From positions 1 to 64,000 of the forward strand of contig JBGALT010000008.1 of the NCBI GenBank assembly GCA_044223665.1: a stretch of 64,000 nt of DNA. Direction: 5' to 3'. A program made the translations under genes and the position numbers. The stretch is from JBBSAT01 sp044223665 (GTDB lineage Bacteria; Myxococcota_A; Polyangia; Polyangiales; Sandaracinaceae). Below are positions 43,447 to 53,806 of the stretch, one piece after another; the first letter of the stretch is position 1, and each line of letters opens with the position of its first letter. Under the pieces are notes generated by a model. It was given only the letters and a program-made list of their open reading frames with translations. It did not search any database and was not told where the DNA came from.

Positions 43447-44601
43447 TCACGCGCTCTGGCGCAGCGAGGCGGGAGGCATCAGCTCACGGAGCGCGCTCGT
43501 CTTGCCGAAGCAGAGCAAGAGGTCCCCGGGCAAGATCTCGGTCTCGCCGCGCGGATTGGGGATCGCCAAGCTCCCGCGCTGGATCGAGAGCACGCGGACG
43601 TCCCGCTCGCCGAGGCTCGAGGCAGCGAGCGTCCGATGCGCCAGCTCGCTCGCCCGCGAGACGACGAGCTCGGCGACGGCGTAGCCCTTGTCGAGCGTCA
43701 GCTTCTGCTTGAGATCGACGTCGGGGAAGACCACCTGCTCCTCGCAGTGCCGGATGATCGCGCCCGCGATGTCGATGCGCGTCGTCCCCTCGATGCCCTC
43801 GAGGCCCGGCGAGCTGTTGACCTCCATCACGAGCGGCCCTTCGTTCGACTCGAGCATGTCCACGCCCGCGACGCGCAGCCCCATGATCTGCGCCGACCGG
43901 AGCGCGACGCGCTCGGCCTCCGGCGAGAGCGTGACGGCCTCGGTGCGGCCGCCACGGTGGACGTTGGACCGATACTCGCCGTCGGTCGCGATCCGCCGCA
44001 TGGCCGCGACGACACGCCCTCCGACCACGAACGCGCGCACGTCGCGCCCGCGGCTCTCCTTGACGAACTTCTGGATGAGAACGTTCTGCTGCGCGCTCTG
44101 CAGCGTCTCGACGATCGCCTGCGCGATGCGCCGATCCTCGGCGAGGATCACGCCCACGCCCTGCGTCCCTTCGAGCAGCTTGATGATCACCGGCGCACCG
44201 CCGAGTCGATCGATCGCGGGCAGGATGTCGTCGCGGTGCTTGACGAACGACGACGCCGGGAAGCCGATCGCGTGCCGCGAGAGCACCTGGAGCGCGCGCA
44301 GCTTGTCGCGCGCGACGGTGATCGCGTGCGATCCGTTCAGCGTGAAGACACCCATCTGCTCGAACTGCCGCACGACGGCGACGCCGAAGAAGGTGATCGA
44401 GGCGCCGATGCGCGGGATGACGGCGTCGTAGCTCTCCACCGGCTTGCCGCCGTAGAGCAAGCTCGGTCGGCCGGCCTCCACGTTCACCGCGAAGCGGAGC
44501 GGGTCGAGCACCTCCACCTGGTGGCCGCGCTTGTCGGCGGCCGAGACGATGCGCTCGGTCGAGTACGAGCGATCGTTGCGCGAGAGGATGGCGATGCGCA
44601 T
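43447..44601 (-). CDS. rimK: RimK-type ATP-grasp ligase fused to RCK_C domain
   Basis: A 384-residue protein. Residues 1-300 match RimK/alpha-L-glutamate ligase: MRIAILSRND, YDAVIPRIGASITFFG, PVIIKLLEGTQGVGVILAED and VMEVNSSPGLEGIE, the ATP-grasp and metal-binding motifs. E. coli RimK, about 300 residues, adds glutamates to ribosomal protein S6. Residues about 305-375 form an RCK_C/TrkA-C-like module (AVAELVVSRASELAHRTL, SIQRGSLAIPNPRGETEILP, GDLLLCFG), normally a ligand-binding regulatory domain of potassium transporters. The fusion suggests control of the ligase by a small molecule such as a nucleotide. It is separated by 34 bases from the cupredoxin gene. Confidence 0.88.
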   Translation of the reverse strand: MRIAILSRNDRSYSTERIVSAADKRGHQVEVLDPLRFAVNVEAGRPSLLYGGKPVESYDAVIPRIGASITFFGVAVVRQFEQMGVFTLNGSHAITVARDKLRALQVLSRHAIGFPASSFVKHRDDILPAIDRLGGAPVIIKLLEGTQGVGVILAEDRRIAQAIVETLQSAQQNVLIQKFVKESRGRDVRAFVVGGRVVAAMRRIATDGEYRSNVHRGGRTEAVTLSPEAERVALRSAQIMGLRVAGVDMLESNEGPLVMEVNSSPGLEGIEGTTRIDIAGAIIRHCEEQVVFPDVDLKQKLTLDKGYAVAELVVSRASELAHRTLAASSLGERDVRVLSIQRGSLAIPNPRGETEILPGDLLLCFGKTSALRELMPPASLRQSA

Positions 44602-44720
44602 GGACTGTCGATGCTGGCTTAGGGCCCGGGTCGAAACAAGTCGATCGGATCGGCGAGGCGGCGCGGATCCGGCCGCGCGTCGGGCGCCCATCCTCGCCGC
44701 CAGCCTGCTCCGCGCGCGCG

Positions 44721-45338
44721 TCAGTCGGGATGCACGTGGCTCGAGACCACGTCGTTCACCGCACCGATCGCGACGCGGTAGTCGTACCAGCCACGCACGA
44801 CGGCGGTGAGCAGCGTCTGCCCCTGCTCGTCGTCCGAGTCGTACGGACCGCCCAGGTGCTCGAGGTACGTGACGTAGGCACGCCAAGCGGTGAGCTCGGC
44901 CTCGAGCGCGGTCCGCAGCTGGTCGACGCTGGCGCGCATGTCCTCGGGGACGATGAGCTGCGCGAGCAGCGGCGTGTGCTCGTCGAGGTGGTGCATGCAC
45001 CCGTTCACGAGCGTCGCGTACGCGCTCGGGCTCGACTGGGCGCGCTGCAGCACGGCGGCCTGGACGGCCGCGTTTCCGGTGAGGCTCCGGATGTCCTCGC
45101 GCGGCAGCACGCACCCCCAGAACTGATCGAAGTTGCCCTGCCGCATCCCGTTGAGCTGGCGGCCGAGCGAGCTGTACTCGCTGTCACCGTTGCCGCGCAG
45201 GACGAACACGGCGATGCCGATCGCCAAGAGACCGAAGACGAGGACCGCGGCCACCATCGTGCCGGTCCCGCCGCCGCCGCCGATCGCCTTCTCCTCGTCC
45301 GCGAGCGTGGGCTGCTTGCCGGGGTCGTCGTTCGCCAT
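44721..45338 (-). CDS. membrane-anchored hypothetical protein
   Basis: A 205-residue protein with a Gly-rich N-terminus (EEKAIGGGGGTG), one membrane segment (about 28-48, MVAAVLVFGLLAIGIAVFVL) and an extracytoplasmic domain. The domain has WGCVLPREDIR and LVNGCMHHLDEH, with two Cys and several His, so a metal or disulfide is possible. GAGGAGAG lies before the ATG. No known family. Confidence 0.75.
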   Translation of the reverse strand: MANDDPGKQPTLADEEKAIGGGGGTGTMVAAVLVFGLLAIGIAVFVLRGNGDSEYSSLGRQLNGMRQGNFDQFWGCVLPREDIRSLTGNAAVQAAVLQRAQSSPSAYATLVNGCMHHLDEHTPLLAQLIVPEDMRASVDQLRTALEAELTAWRAYVTYLEHLGGPYDSDDEQGQTLLTAVVRGWYDYRVAIGAVNDVVSSHVHPD

Positions 45339-45401
45339 GCTGTCTCTCCTCGCGGTGAGCGCCGTGCGGCGCGCTCGGTCGGGGAAAGAGACGTACCACG
45401 A

Positions 45402-46487
45402 TCACGGGGTCGTCGTCGTGTGGCAAGCGCCGACGAAGACCTCGGTCGCGTAGGCTCCGCGCTGCCCCTGGCCGGTGAGGCGCGCGAGGAAGACGGGCGG
45501 CGGAACGTAGCCGGGGCCCGGGTCCATCGGCGGCGGGCAGAGCTCGAGACCGAGCGTGTCCTCGGTCGAGAACGCTTGCAGCTGCGAGCGCGGGGGCGTC
45601 TCCCCCGACTCGTTCGCGCTGCCCATCCATCCCGTCGTGTCGTGGGGCGCGAGCGGCGGGCCGGGATCGAAGAACGACCTCTGCGGGATCACGTGGATGG
45701 TCGGATCGACGCTCGTGAGCGCCGCCCCCGCTTCGTGCGCCACGGCGGTGCCGAGCATCGTGGACGAGAACGGCATGCCCATGAACGAGCCGAGCGACAC
45801 CATCGTGTAGGCCTCGCTCGGCGGCGCCGCGACGCCGTGGTGGCAGGTGACGCGCAACGCGGGTGGCCAGTGGGAGCCGGAGTCGGCCCGCGCGCACGTC
45901 GCTTCGAACGTGCCGCCGTCGACCCTTCCGCGGATCACGACGCCGAAAGACTCGAAGCGACGCGCGGGATCGTCGGTGGCGCAGACGTCGGTCAGCGCGG
46001 CGGTCGGCGCCGCGCGGCCGAGCCAGCGCGCGCCCGAGTCGAGCGGGATCGACGCCCCGCCGTCGAAGTGCTGGACGACGGGGCTCGCCGCCGCGCCTTC
46101 CACCAAGTCGATCGCGTCGATCGCGGCGCATCCGCTCGAGCCTCCGAAGAGCGAGACGCGGCCCGAGACCACGACCTCGCTGGCGGCGTCGTCGTGCGTG
46201 AGCACGGCGACCTCGACGAGATCGCAGCTCGCCGAGACCATCTCGGTGCCGGGAGTCGGCGCGCAGACGCCCCCACCGCCGTCGGCGCCCACGACTGCGG
46301 CGTCGTCGCCGGGCCCGGCGTCGGCTGCGTGGGCGGCATCCTCGGCGCCGCCGGTGCCCGCGTCGTCACCCGGGGCCGAGCCTCCGCCCCCGCACGCGGC
46401 GACGGAGCCAAGGCAGAAGGCGAAGAGGCATGGGATCGGCGCGGGGAGCTTCACGGCGGAGTCGGATGCGTCCGGCGCCGCCGGCAT
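45402..46487 (-). CDS. Cys-containing lipoprotein
   Basis: A 361-residue lipoprotein (lipobox SVAAC). The ATG directly abuts the stop of the preceding gene (TGA then ATG); a GTG 11 codons later (VKLPAPIP) is an equally possible start and gives a more compact signal. After a Gly/Asp/Ala-rich linker the domain contains many Cys (CDLVEV, SGCAAIDAIDL, TDVCATDD, TCARADSG, TCHHGVAAPP) and ends with VGACHTTTTP. No named family. It is co-directional and adjacent to a copper monooxygenase-like lipoprotein, so a joint role is plausible. Confidence 0.75.
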   Translation of the reverse strand: MPAAPDASDSAVKLPAPIPCLFAFCLGSVAACGGGGSAPGDDAGTGGAEDAAHAADAGPGDDAAVVGADGGGGVCAPTPGTEMVSASCDLVEVAVLTHDDAASEVVVSGRVSLFGGSSGCAAIDAIDLVEGAAASPVVQHFDGGASIPLDSGARWLGRAAPTAALTDVCATDDPARRFESFGVVIRGRVDGGTFEATCARADSGSHWPPALRVTCHHGVAAPPSEAYTMVSLGSFMGMPFSSTMLGTAVAHEAGAALTSVDPTIHVIPQRSFFDPGPPLAPHDTTGWMGSANESGETPPRSQLQAFSTEDTLGLELCPPPMDPGPGYVPPPVFLARLTGQGQRGAYATEVFVGACHTTTTP

Positions 46488-47645
46488 TCACTGGCCGCTG
46501 GCGAGCGTGACGAAGAACATCGTGCAGTCGCCGGTCGCGGTCGCCATCGTGCCCTCGGTTCCGGTCATCGACGTCGTCTCGACGCGCCCCTCGAACGCCA
46601 GCGGCGACTCGATGAAGCCGAGCATCTCGCACATCTCTTGATCGCCGAAGCCCCAGTGCACGACATCGGTCGTCGGATTGAAGAACTCGCAGCCGAACCG
46701 GAGCCCCTCGATCGTGGAAAGGTCGATCGGCGGTGTGTAGGCGATGCCACGCGCCTCGCCCGGCGTGCCGTGGACGTCGAGCAACGACATGCCGTCGTCG
46801 GGTCCGCCGACCGCCTCGAGGAACACGCGCGTCCCGAGCGCGTGGGTGTGCGGGAGCGAGTAGTAGAGGCGCATCGCCAGGGGACCGCCCGCCTGGGCCT
46901 CGAAGCCGGTGCGGATGTCGCAGGTCGTCGACGCGCGCGAGGCCTGGTGAGGCGGCAGCGCGAGGTCCTGGTACGTGATGTGGAACGGCGTGAGGCGCGT
47001 CGTGACCTCGGCCTCGGGGAGCGTGTAGATGCTCAAGGTCACGTGGCCGGTCACGTCCGCGTCCGTGAGGTTGAGCAAGTGGATGTCGCTCACGATGGTG
47101 GAGTGCGCGGGGATGCGAACGGCGGCGCCGCGCGGGAAGGCTTGCACCTCGTGCACGGCCTGCGTGCTCTGCGCGTAGAGAACCCCGCCCGAGACGGCCG
47201 CCGTCAGCTGATCGTAGTTGCGCTCCGCGCACGGCCAGATCCCGTCGCCGCCCGGGTACATGTCCTCCGGGACGTAGGTCCAGTTGGAGTGATGGGACGA
47301 CTCATGCTGCGTGAGCTCGACGCCGTTGACCCACACGTCCTCGTCGTTGTGGAGCGTCCAGCTGCGGCAGTACCGGAGCAGCTCCGCGTGGGCGCCGATC
47401 GTCTGATCGGGGAAGTCGTGGGTGATCGGCGTTCCTTCGAGCGGCTCGCAGAGGCCCTGCTCGGTGGGGTGCATGCCCGGTTCGCATGCCTCGCACGCGG
47501 CCGTACCCGAGCTCGGATCACAGGCGCGCTGCGTCGCGAGACAGCCCTGGACCTCGCTCGGGCTGCACGTCGCCGGCGCGGAAGCCGAGGTGCACGAGAC
47601 CGAGCCGAGCGCGAGAGCGAAGGGAACGAAGTGGATGGCGCGCAT
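46488..47645 (-). CDS. copper type II monooxygenase-like lipoprotein (PHM/DBM family)
   Basis: A 385-residue lipoprotein (lipobox SVSC, Cys18). The sequence shows features of copper type II, ascorbate-dependent monooxygenases: a His-His pair at 118-119 (ESSHHSNW), His181 and His189 in PAHSTIVSDIHLLN, the HTH triplet at 266-268 (PHTHALG), and Met338 in WGFGDQEMCEMLGF, matching the CuB Met of the DEMC-type motif. These enzymes hydroxylate substrates with O2 and need two copper atoms. The substrate is unknown; bacterial members are largely uncharacterised. The Cys-rich lipoprotein gene follows directly. Confidence 0.8.
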   Translation of the reverse strand: MRAIHFVPFALALGSVSCTSASAPATCSPSEVQGCLATQRACDPSSGTAACEACEPGMHPTEQGLCEPLEGTPITHDFPDQTIGAHAELLRYCRSWTLHNDEDVWVNGVELTQHESSHHSNWTYVPEDMYPGGDGIWPCAERNYDQLTAAVSGGVLYAQSTQAVHEVQAFPRGAAVRIPAHSTIVSDIHLLNLTDADVTGHVTLSIYTLPEAEVTTRLTPFHITYQDLALPPHQASRASTTCDIRTGFEAQAGGPLAMRLYYSLPHTHALGTRVFLEAVGGPDDGMSLLDVHGTPGEARGIAYTPPIDLSTIEGLRFGCEFFNPTTDVVHWGFGDQEMCEMLGFIESPLAFEGRVETTSMTGTEGTMATATGDCTMFFVTLASGQ

Positions 47646-47795
47646 CGAGAGATCCTAGGGAACCAACGCGCCGCTGTCGACGGCGAGCCCTCGGCTGTGG
47701 GGTGAGTCGAGTGGCCTCGTGGCCCACACCCGCCCGCCGATGCCCGCGAATACCGCCGGTTCTCGCGGGCACGCGGCGTGCGAAGGGGCCGCGCC

Positions 47796-48377
47796 ATGCG
47801 CATCACTGCCACGCCCGCCCTCCCGCTCGCGCTCGCCTTCGGGCTCGCGCTCGTCACTGCCGCGTGTGGCGGCACCCTCCCCGAGCCGGTGTACGCCAAC
47901 CAGGTCGACGCGTACTTTCCCGAGCCCGCGGACGACGCGCCCGACGCGGAGAGCGCCCACACGCTCCACGTCGCCGCCGGTCACTGCGCCGCACGCCTCA
48001 ACGGGCACCGCAGCACGGCGGAGTCGGTCAGCGTGGTGCAAGGCATCATCTCCGGCATCGGTGGGCTCACCGGCGGCGTCGGCGGCGCCCTCGCGGTGGT
48101 CGACCTGAACAGCCCGGACATCAACACCGCGATGGGTGTGATGGGCTCGATCGGCGCGGCGATCACCGTCGTCGGTAATTTCGTGCTCGGCTTCGTCGCC
48201 AATCCGCTCGAGGAGCTCCGCCGGCACGGCCTCGGTCTGCGGAGCTGGGATCTCGCGGTCGAGCTCGAGCTCGCGCACGGCGATGCCGACGCGGTGCGTG
48301 CCTCGCTCGAGCGCTGTGCCGCCGACGAGGGACCGCCGACGCACGTCACGCCGGAGGGCGAGCCCTACTCCGAGTGA
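47796..48377 (+). CDS. lipoprotein, hypothetical
   Basis: A 193-residue lipoprotein (VTAACGG lipobox) starting at ATG 47796. The mature part has HVAAGHCAARLNGHRSTAES, a Gly-rich hydrophobic stretch (GIISGIGGLTGGVGGALAVV and GAAITVVGNFVLGFVAN) and a short C-terminal tail. Two hydrophobic segments might insert into a membrane. Divergent from the monooxygenase-like gene over 150 bases. No family recognised. Confidence 0.7.
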   Translation: MRITATPALPLALAFGLALVTAACGGTLPEPVYANQVDAYFPEPADDAPDAESAHTLHVAAGHCAARLNGHRSTAESVSVVQGIISGIGGLTGGVGGALAVVDLNSPDINTAMGVMGSIGAAITVVGNFVLGFVANPLEELRRHGLGLRSWDLAVELELAHGDADAVRASLERCAADEGPPTHVTPEGEPYSE

Positions 48378-48392
48378 CGGCGAGCGACGCGA

Positions 48393-49538
48393 TCACGCGT
48401 CGCGACCGCCGCCGTGGCCTTCGCTCGGCTCGGTCGGAGGATCGACGTAGTCGACCTCTTCGCCGCGGAACGTGCGCAGCGTCGTGACTCCGTTCGCGCG
48501 CCGCACGATGTTGTCGGGTCCGATGGCGACCTTGCCGCGGCCGTTCGGCGTGTCGACGACGAGCTTCGGGAGCGCGATCCCGCTCATGCGTCCCGAGAGC
48601 TCGCCCAGGATGGCGAGGCCCCTCTCGATCGGCGTGCGCAGATGTCCCGTGCCGCGGACCGGATCCGCCTGGAGCAAGTAGTAGGGCCGCGCCCGGTGCC
48701 GCACGAGCCCGCGGAAGAGCGAGGCGAGCGTGCCGGCGTCGTCGTTCACTCCCCGCAGGAGCACGGTCTGGTTCATCACCGGGACGCCGTGATCGGCGAG
48801 CATCCCGAGCGCGCGCGCGGCCTCCGGGGCCAGCTCCTTGGGATGGTTGAAGTGCGTCATCACCCAGACCGAGGGGTGCGTGCGCAGGACACGGCAGAGG
48901 GCGGGGGTGATGCGCTGCGGAAGCGTGACCGGCGTGCGCGTCGCGATGCGCACGGTGACGACCGACTCGATGGCGGCGAGCTCGCCGAGGATCGCCGCGA
49001 CGCGCTCGTCGCTCGCGACGAGAGGATCGCCACCCGAGACCACGACGTCGACGACCTCCGGGTTGGCGCGCAGCCACCCCAGCGCGGGCGCCAGCGCGGA
49101 GAGCGAGCGCGCGCCGCCGTCCTGGCCGACGATCCGCGAGCGCGTGCAGAAGCGGCAGTACACCGAGCACCGGTCGGTGGCGATCAGGAGCGCGCGGTCG
49201 GGATAGCGGCGCACGAGATGCGGCGCGACGGTGTTCTCTTCTTCGCCGAGTGGATCGCGCAGGTCGCCGGGAACGGCTCGCTGCTCGAGCGCGTGCGGCA
49301 CGCACTGCAGGCGAATCGGACAGCGCGGATCGTTCGGGTCGGCGAGGCCGGCGTAGTGCGGCGTGATGGAGAGCGGGAGCCCTTCGCGGAGCGCGCGGGC
49401 CGCCCCCTCGCGCTCGGCGTCCGTGAGCGCGAACGCCCGCTCCAGCGCCTCGAGCGTGGTGATCGCCCCGCGGAGCTGCGCACGCCAGTCGTCCTCCGGG
49501 ACGGGCGGCAGGCTCGGAACGACGCGGAGCGAGCTCAT
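48393..49538 (-). CDS. lysine 2,3-aminomutase family radical SAM enzyme (KamA/EpmB-like)
   Basis: A 381-residue radical SAM, PLP-dependent enzyme. CSVYCRFC (Cys124, Cys128, Cys131) binds the iron-sulfur cluster, SGGDPL follows, and DTPNGRGK contains Lys336, the expected PLP lysine. IRLQCVP and YLLQADPVRGTGHLRTPIERG are family signatures. The family includes lysine 2,3-aminomutases and EpmB, which converts lysine to beta-lysine for modification of elongation factor P; which applies here cannot be told. An ATG 11 codons upstream (49571) is an alternative start, eight bases from the divergent gene. Confidence 0.88.
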   Translation of the reverse strand: MSSLRVVPSLPPVPEDDWRAQLRGAITTLEALERAFALTDAEREGAARALREGLPLSITPHYAGLADPNDPRCPIRLQCVPHALEQRAVPGDLRDPLGEEENTVAPHLVRRYPDRALLIATDRCSVYCRFCTRSRIVGQDGGARSLSALAPALGWLRANPEVVDVVVSGGDPLVASDERVAAILGELAAIESVVTVRIATRTPVTLPQRITPALCRVLRTHPSVWVMTHFNHPKELAPEAARALGMLADHGVPVMNQTVLLRGVNDDAGTLASLFRGLVRHRARPYYLLQADPVRGTGHLRTPIERGLAILGELSGRMSGIALPKLVVDTPNGRGKVAIGPDNIVRRANGVTTLRTFRGEEVDYVDPPTEPSEGHGGGRDA

Positions 49539-49579
49539 GAGCCGCGGAGCGTAATCCGCGACGTGGTACATCGCACGTC

Positions 49580-49990
49580 ATGCGCCGGTGGATCGCGGCA
49601 AGCGTGCTCGTCCTGGCCTGCGGAGAAGCCGCGGCCCCGGCTCCTTCCGGCGCACCGGAGCCCTCGAGCGCCGCCGCATCGAGCGCCGCAGCCCCCACGT
49701 CCGCGTCGACGGCCCCTTCGTCGCCGGCGGCACCCGCGCCGCCCGCCGACCCCGCCGACTGCGAGCGCGTTCGCCCGTGCGCCGACGCGTTCGCCGCCGT
49801 CGCTCCCGCCGACCTCGCCGGCCCCGCGCGCGTCGCGGTCGAGCAGCTCGATCAGTCGCTCACCGAGAGCCCGGCGCGCGCCGCAGCGTGCACCGCCGCG
49901 CTCGCGAGCTTCCGCGCCGACCTCGAGCGCCTCGAGCTCGACGTGCCCGAGGCCTGCCGCGCGAGCGTGCCCGCGGCCGTCGCGCGCTGA
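49580..49990 (+). CDS. small Ala-rich lipoprotein
   Basis: A 136-residue protein: lipobox LVLAC (Cys14), then about 45 residues of Ala/Pro/Ser (disordered linker) and a C-terminal helical domain with three Cys (DCERVRPCADAF, ACTAALASFRADLERLELD, EACRAS). It may be a coiled-coil or helical bundle stabilised by disulfides. No family known. It is divergent from the KamA-like gene. Confidence 0.7.
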   Translation: MRRWIAASVLVLACGEAAAPAPSGAPEPSSAAASSAAAPTSASTAPSSPAAPAPPADPADCERVRPCADAFAAVAPADLAGPARVAVEQLDQSLTESPARAAACTAALASFRADLERLELDVPEACRASVPAAVAR

Positions 49991-50030
49991 ACGGGGTCGC
50001 TCGGCTCGGCAGCGAGAAGAGGTCGCTGAG

Positions 50031-50054
50031 GAATGCAGGAATGCAGGAATGCAG
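50031..50054. repeat. 8-bp microrepeat GAATGCAG
   Basis: GAATGCAG occurs three times in direct succession (50031, 50039, 50047) with a fourth partial copy GAAC. It sits in the convergent gap between the Ala-rich lipoprotein and PHA-system genes. Confidence 0.85.
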
Positions 50055-50109
50055 GAACGGAGCTCGGCGTCGCCGATCGAGCGACACTCCTCGGGCTCGG
50101 ACGCGGAGC

Positions 50110-50421
50110 TCAGGCCTTCTCGTTCTTGACGACCTCGACCCAGCGCTCGACCTGCTCCTGGATCACCTTCATCGCCTGGCCCTGGAAGATCCGGAACAGG
50201 AAGGGCACGTCCATGTCGACGTCGACCTTGTTCTCGCGGACCTTGATGGTGCCGCCCAGCTTCACGCCCTTGGCGCTGAAGCTGAACTCTCCGGCGTCGT
50301 CGGCGGTCCAATCGAAGCGCGGCGAGTACTCCGCGAAACGGGCCTTGTACTCGTCCATCGCCTTGCCGATGGCGATCTTGCTGCGCGCCTTGTCGAGGTT
50401 GGTGTCGATCGTCTGCTTCAT
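50110..50421 (-). CDS. polyhydroxyalkanoic acid system family protein
   Basis: A 103-residue soluble protein of the PHA_gran_rgn type: MKQTIDTNLDKARSKIAIGK, YSPRFDWTADDAGEFSFSA, KGVKLGGTIKVRENKVDVDM and LFRIFQGQAMKVIQEQVERW. The family is linked with polyhydroxyalkanoate granule regions but its role is not settled, and no PHA synthase is seen in the window. It follows BipA after 74 bases. Confidence 0.8.
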   Translation of the reverse strand: MKQTIDTNLDKARSKIAIGKAMDEYKARFAEYSPRFDWTADDAGEFSFSAKGVKLGGTIKVRENKVDVDMDVPFLFRIFQGQAMKVIQEQVERWVEVVKNEKA

Positions 50422-50495
50422 GGCGGTCCCGATTGATTACCAGCGGAGCGGCGCGCGGATCAATTCCCGCACGCAGCTCCGCGGCGGTTCCGTTC

Positions 50496-52328
<1,833 letters not shown>

Positions 52329-52355
52329 AGGGCGCGCTCTCTAGCAGACGGAACG

Positions 52356-52389
52356 AAAAAGGCGCGCCGGATCGCTCCGACGCGCCTTT
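52356..52389 (-). terminator. intrinsic terminator after the DSDPxDPAG-repeat gene
   Basis: Stem AAAGGCGCG (52358-52366) and CGCGCCTTT (52381-52389) with a 14-base loop; on the minus strand it is followed by five T. It ends the transcript of the gene at 52411 before BipA starts. Confidence 0.85.
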
Positions 52390-52410
52390 CTCGTTGCCGA
52401 GCCTCGTGGC

Positions 52411-52707
52411 TCAGCAGTGACGCCCGCGACCCGCCGGATCGTTCGGGTCGCTGTCGCTGCAGGCGCGACTGCCGCAGCCGGCCGGATCGCGCGGATCGCT
52501 GTCGCTGATGCCGCGGCCACGGCCGTTGCCCGCCGGGTCCGACGGATCGCGATCGGTGCAGCCAGGAATCGCGTGCGCTTCCTGGGTCACGCCCAGCGTG
52601 AGGGCGGCGGCGCCGAGCGCGATGCCACCGACCATTCCGACGGCCGTGCGACGGCCCATGCTCGACTCGGTCACGATCTCTTCGGGGCTCAAGGTCTTCT
52701 TCGACAT
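52411..52707 (-). CDS. short exported protein with DSDPxDPAG repeats
   Basis: A 98-residue protein with an N-terminal SPEEIVTESSMGRRTAVGM; the twin arginine and the hydrophobic VGGIALGAAALTLGV suggest Tat or Sec export, cleavage near AHA. The mature 50 residues are three repeats D(S/R)DPxDPAGxGxxx with Asp-rich spacing like calcium loops and four Cys. AGAGGAA lies before the ATG and an intrinsic terminator follows, so it is a free-standing, probably well expressed unit. No known family; small Ca2+-binding or mineral-interacting role is a guess. Confidence 0.78.
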   Translation of the reverse strand: MSKKTLSPEEIVTESSMGRRTAVGMVGGIALGAAALTLGVTQEAHAIPGCTDRDPSDPAGNGRGRGISDSDPRDPAGCGSRACSDSDPNDPAGRGRHC

Positions 52708-52856
52708 GTTGCGTTCCTCTCCCTCTCCGTCCGCAGACGCGGTTGGTGAGAGACTACGCACGTCCCATTCTGGAAATGCATAGTGATCGTGTGCCGAGAG
52801 ACGTTCTCACGCGTCCCATGATCAACGGAAGCGCCGGCGTCGGCGACGGAAGCAAA

Positions 52857-52879
52857 AAGCCCGGCACGGGGCCGGGCTT
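52857..52879 (-). terminator. intrinsic terminator after the Sel1-like gene
   Basis: AAGCCCGGC (52857-52865) and GCCGGGCTT (52871-52879) pair perfectly over a 5-base loop. On the minus strand a run of five T overlaps the end of the stem. It lies 43 bases after the stop at 52922. Confidence 0.88.
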
Positions 52880-52921
52880 CTCGCCGGAGAGCCGCGCGAT
52901 TCTTCGCGGCGTCGTCCGAGC

Positions 52922-53806
52922 TCAGAGGCTCATGTTGCGGATGCGCCAGTAGTACTGACCGCCGTCGGCGGCCACGCGCACCACGGGGCAGCCGACCTCG
53001 TCGAGCCCCTCGAGCGAGGTGACGTAGGTCCGCATGCCGACCCAGCGACCCATGTCGTCGGCCCAGTTCGCATCGCCCGCCCACGGCGTGTGGTAGCCGA
53101 GCGTGACCTGCGAGCCGACCGTGACCGGGCCGTAGCTCGCGACGCTCATCCCGCAGTACTGGGGGATCGGCTGCACCATCGGCGCCTGCGCGGCCTCGGT
53201 GCACGCCTGCGCGAGACCGCGCTGACACGCGAGCGCGAGCAGCTGGACGCCGCGCACCGGATCGGGCGCGACCACGCCCGGACGGCCGTCGCGGAGGAAC
53301 ACGCCCTGGTTCCGGCAGCCCCAGGTGTCGCCCATCGTGCAGGCCTGCTCGTAGTAGCGATAGGCCGACGCGAGATCGGCCGGCACGGCGATCGCGTTCT
53401 CGTACATGTAGCCCACGCTGTTGCACGACGTCGCGTGCCCGCGCTGGCAGCCCTGCACGAACATCTGGTAGGCGAGCGGCGGGTTCGCAGGAAGATAGGT
53501 GCCCTACTGGTAGCCGTACGCGACCTCCCAGCAGGCCTGCGAGTGGTTGCCGGCACAGGCCTGCTGCCAGCTGCGATACGCCGCGTAGCGATCGCTCGGC
53601 ACCTCGTCCGCCCAGTACTGACGCAGACCCTGCTCGTAGCAGGCGTCGGGATTGCCCGACATGCAGAGCGCCTGCACCTGGTACGCGGGGAACGTGTACG
53701 TGCGCTGGGCGCTCGCCACACCCGGCGCCGCGAAGATGCCGGCACACAACCCGAGCAGCGCGATCGCGCTCGCCCACGAACCGAGACCACCCGACGCTCG
53801 TCCCAT
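52922..53806 (-). pseudogene. Sel1-like repeat secreted protein interrupted by TAG
   Basis: A single frame of 295 codons with a signal peptide (WASAIALLGLCAGIFAAPGV, ending in ASA) and GGAGG before the ATG. Residues about 45-215 contain Sel1-like helical repeats such as AYRYYEQACTMGDTWGCRNQ with paired Cys. A TAG at 53504-53506 interrupts the frame after VAYGYQ; similarity continues on the other side (GTYLPANPPLAYQMFVQGCQ) with no frame change. A C-to-T change in a Gln codon would create it. The C-terminal 100 residues form a separate beta-rich segment. It may be a pseudogene, a sequencing error or rely on readthrough. Confidence 0.85.

Noticed and set aside
50031..50054. CRISPR-like repeat
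   Set aside because: An 8-bp microrepeat without spacers; no longer spaced repeats and no cas genes are present in the window.
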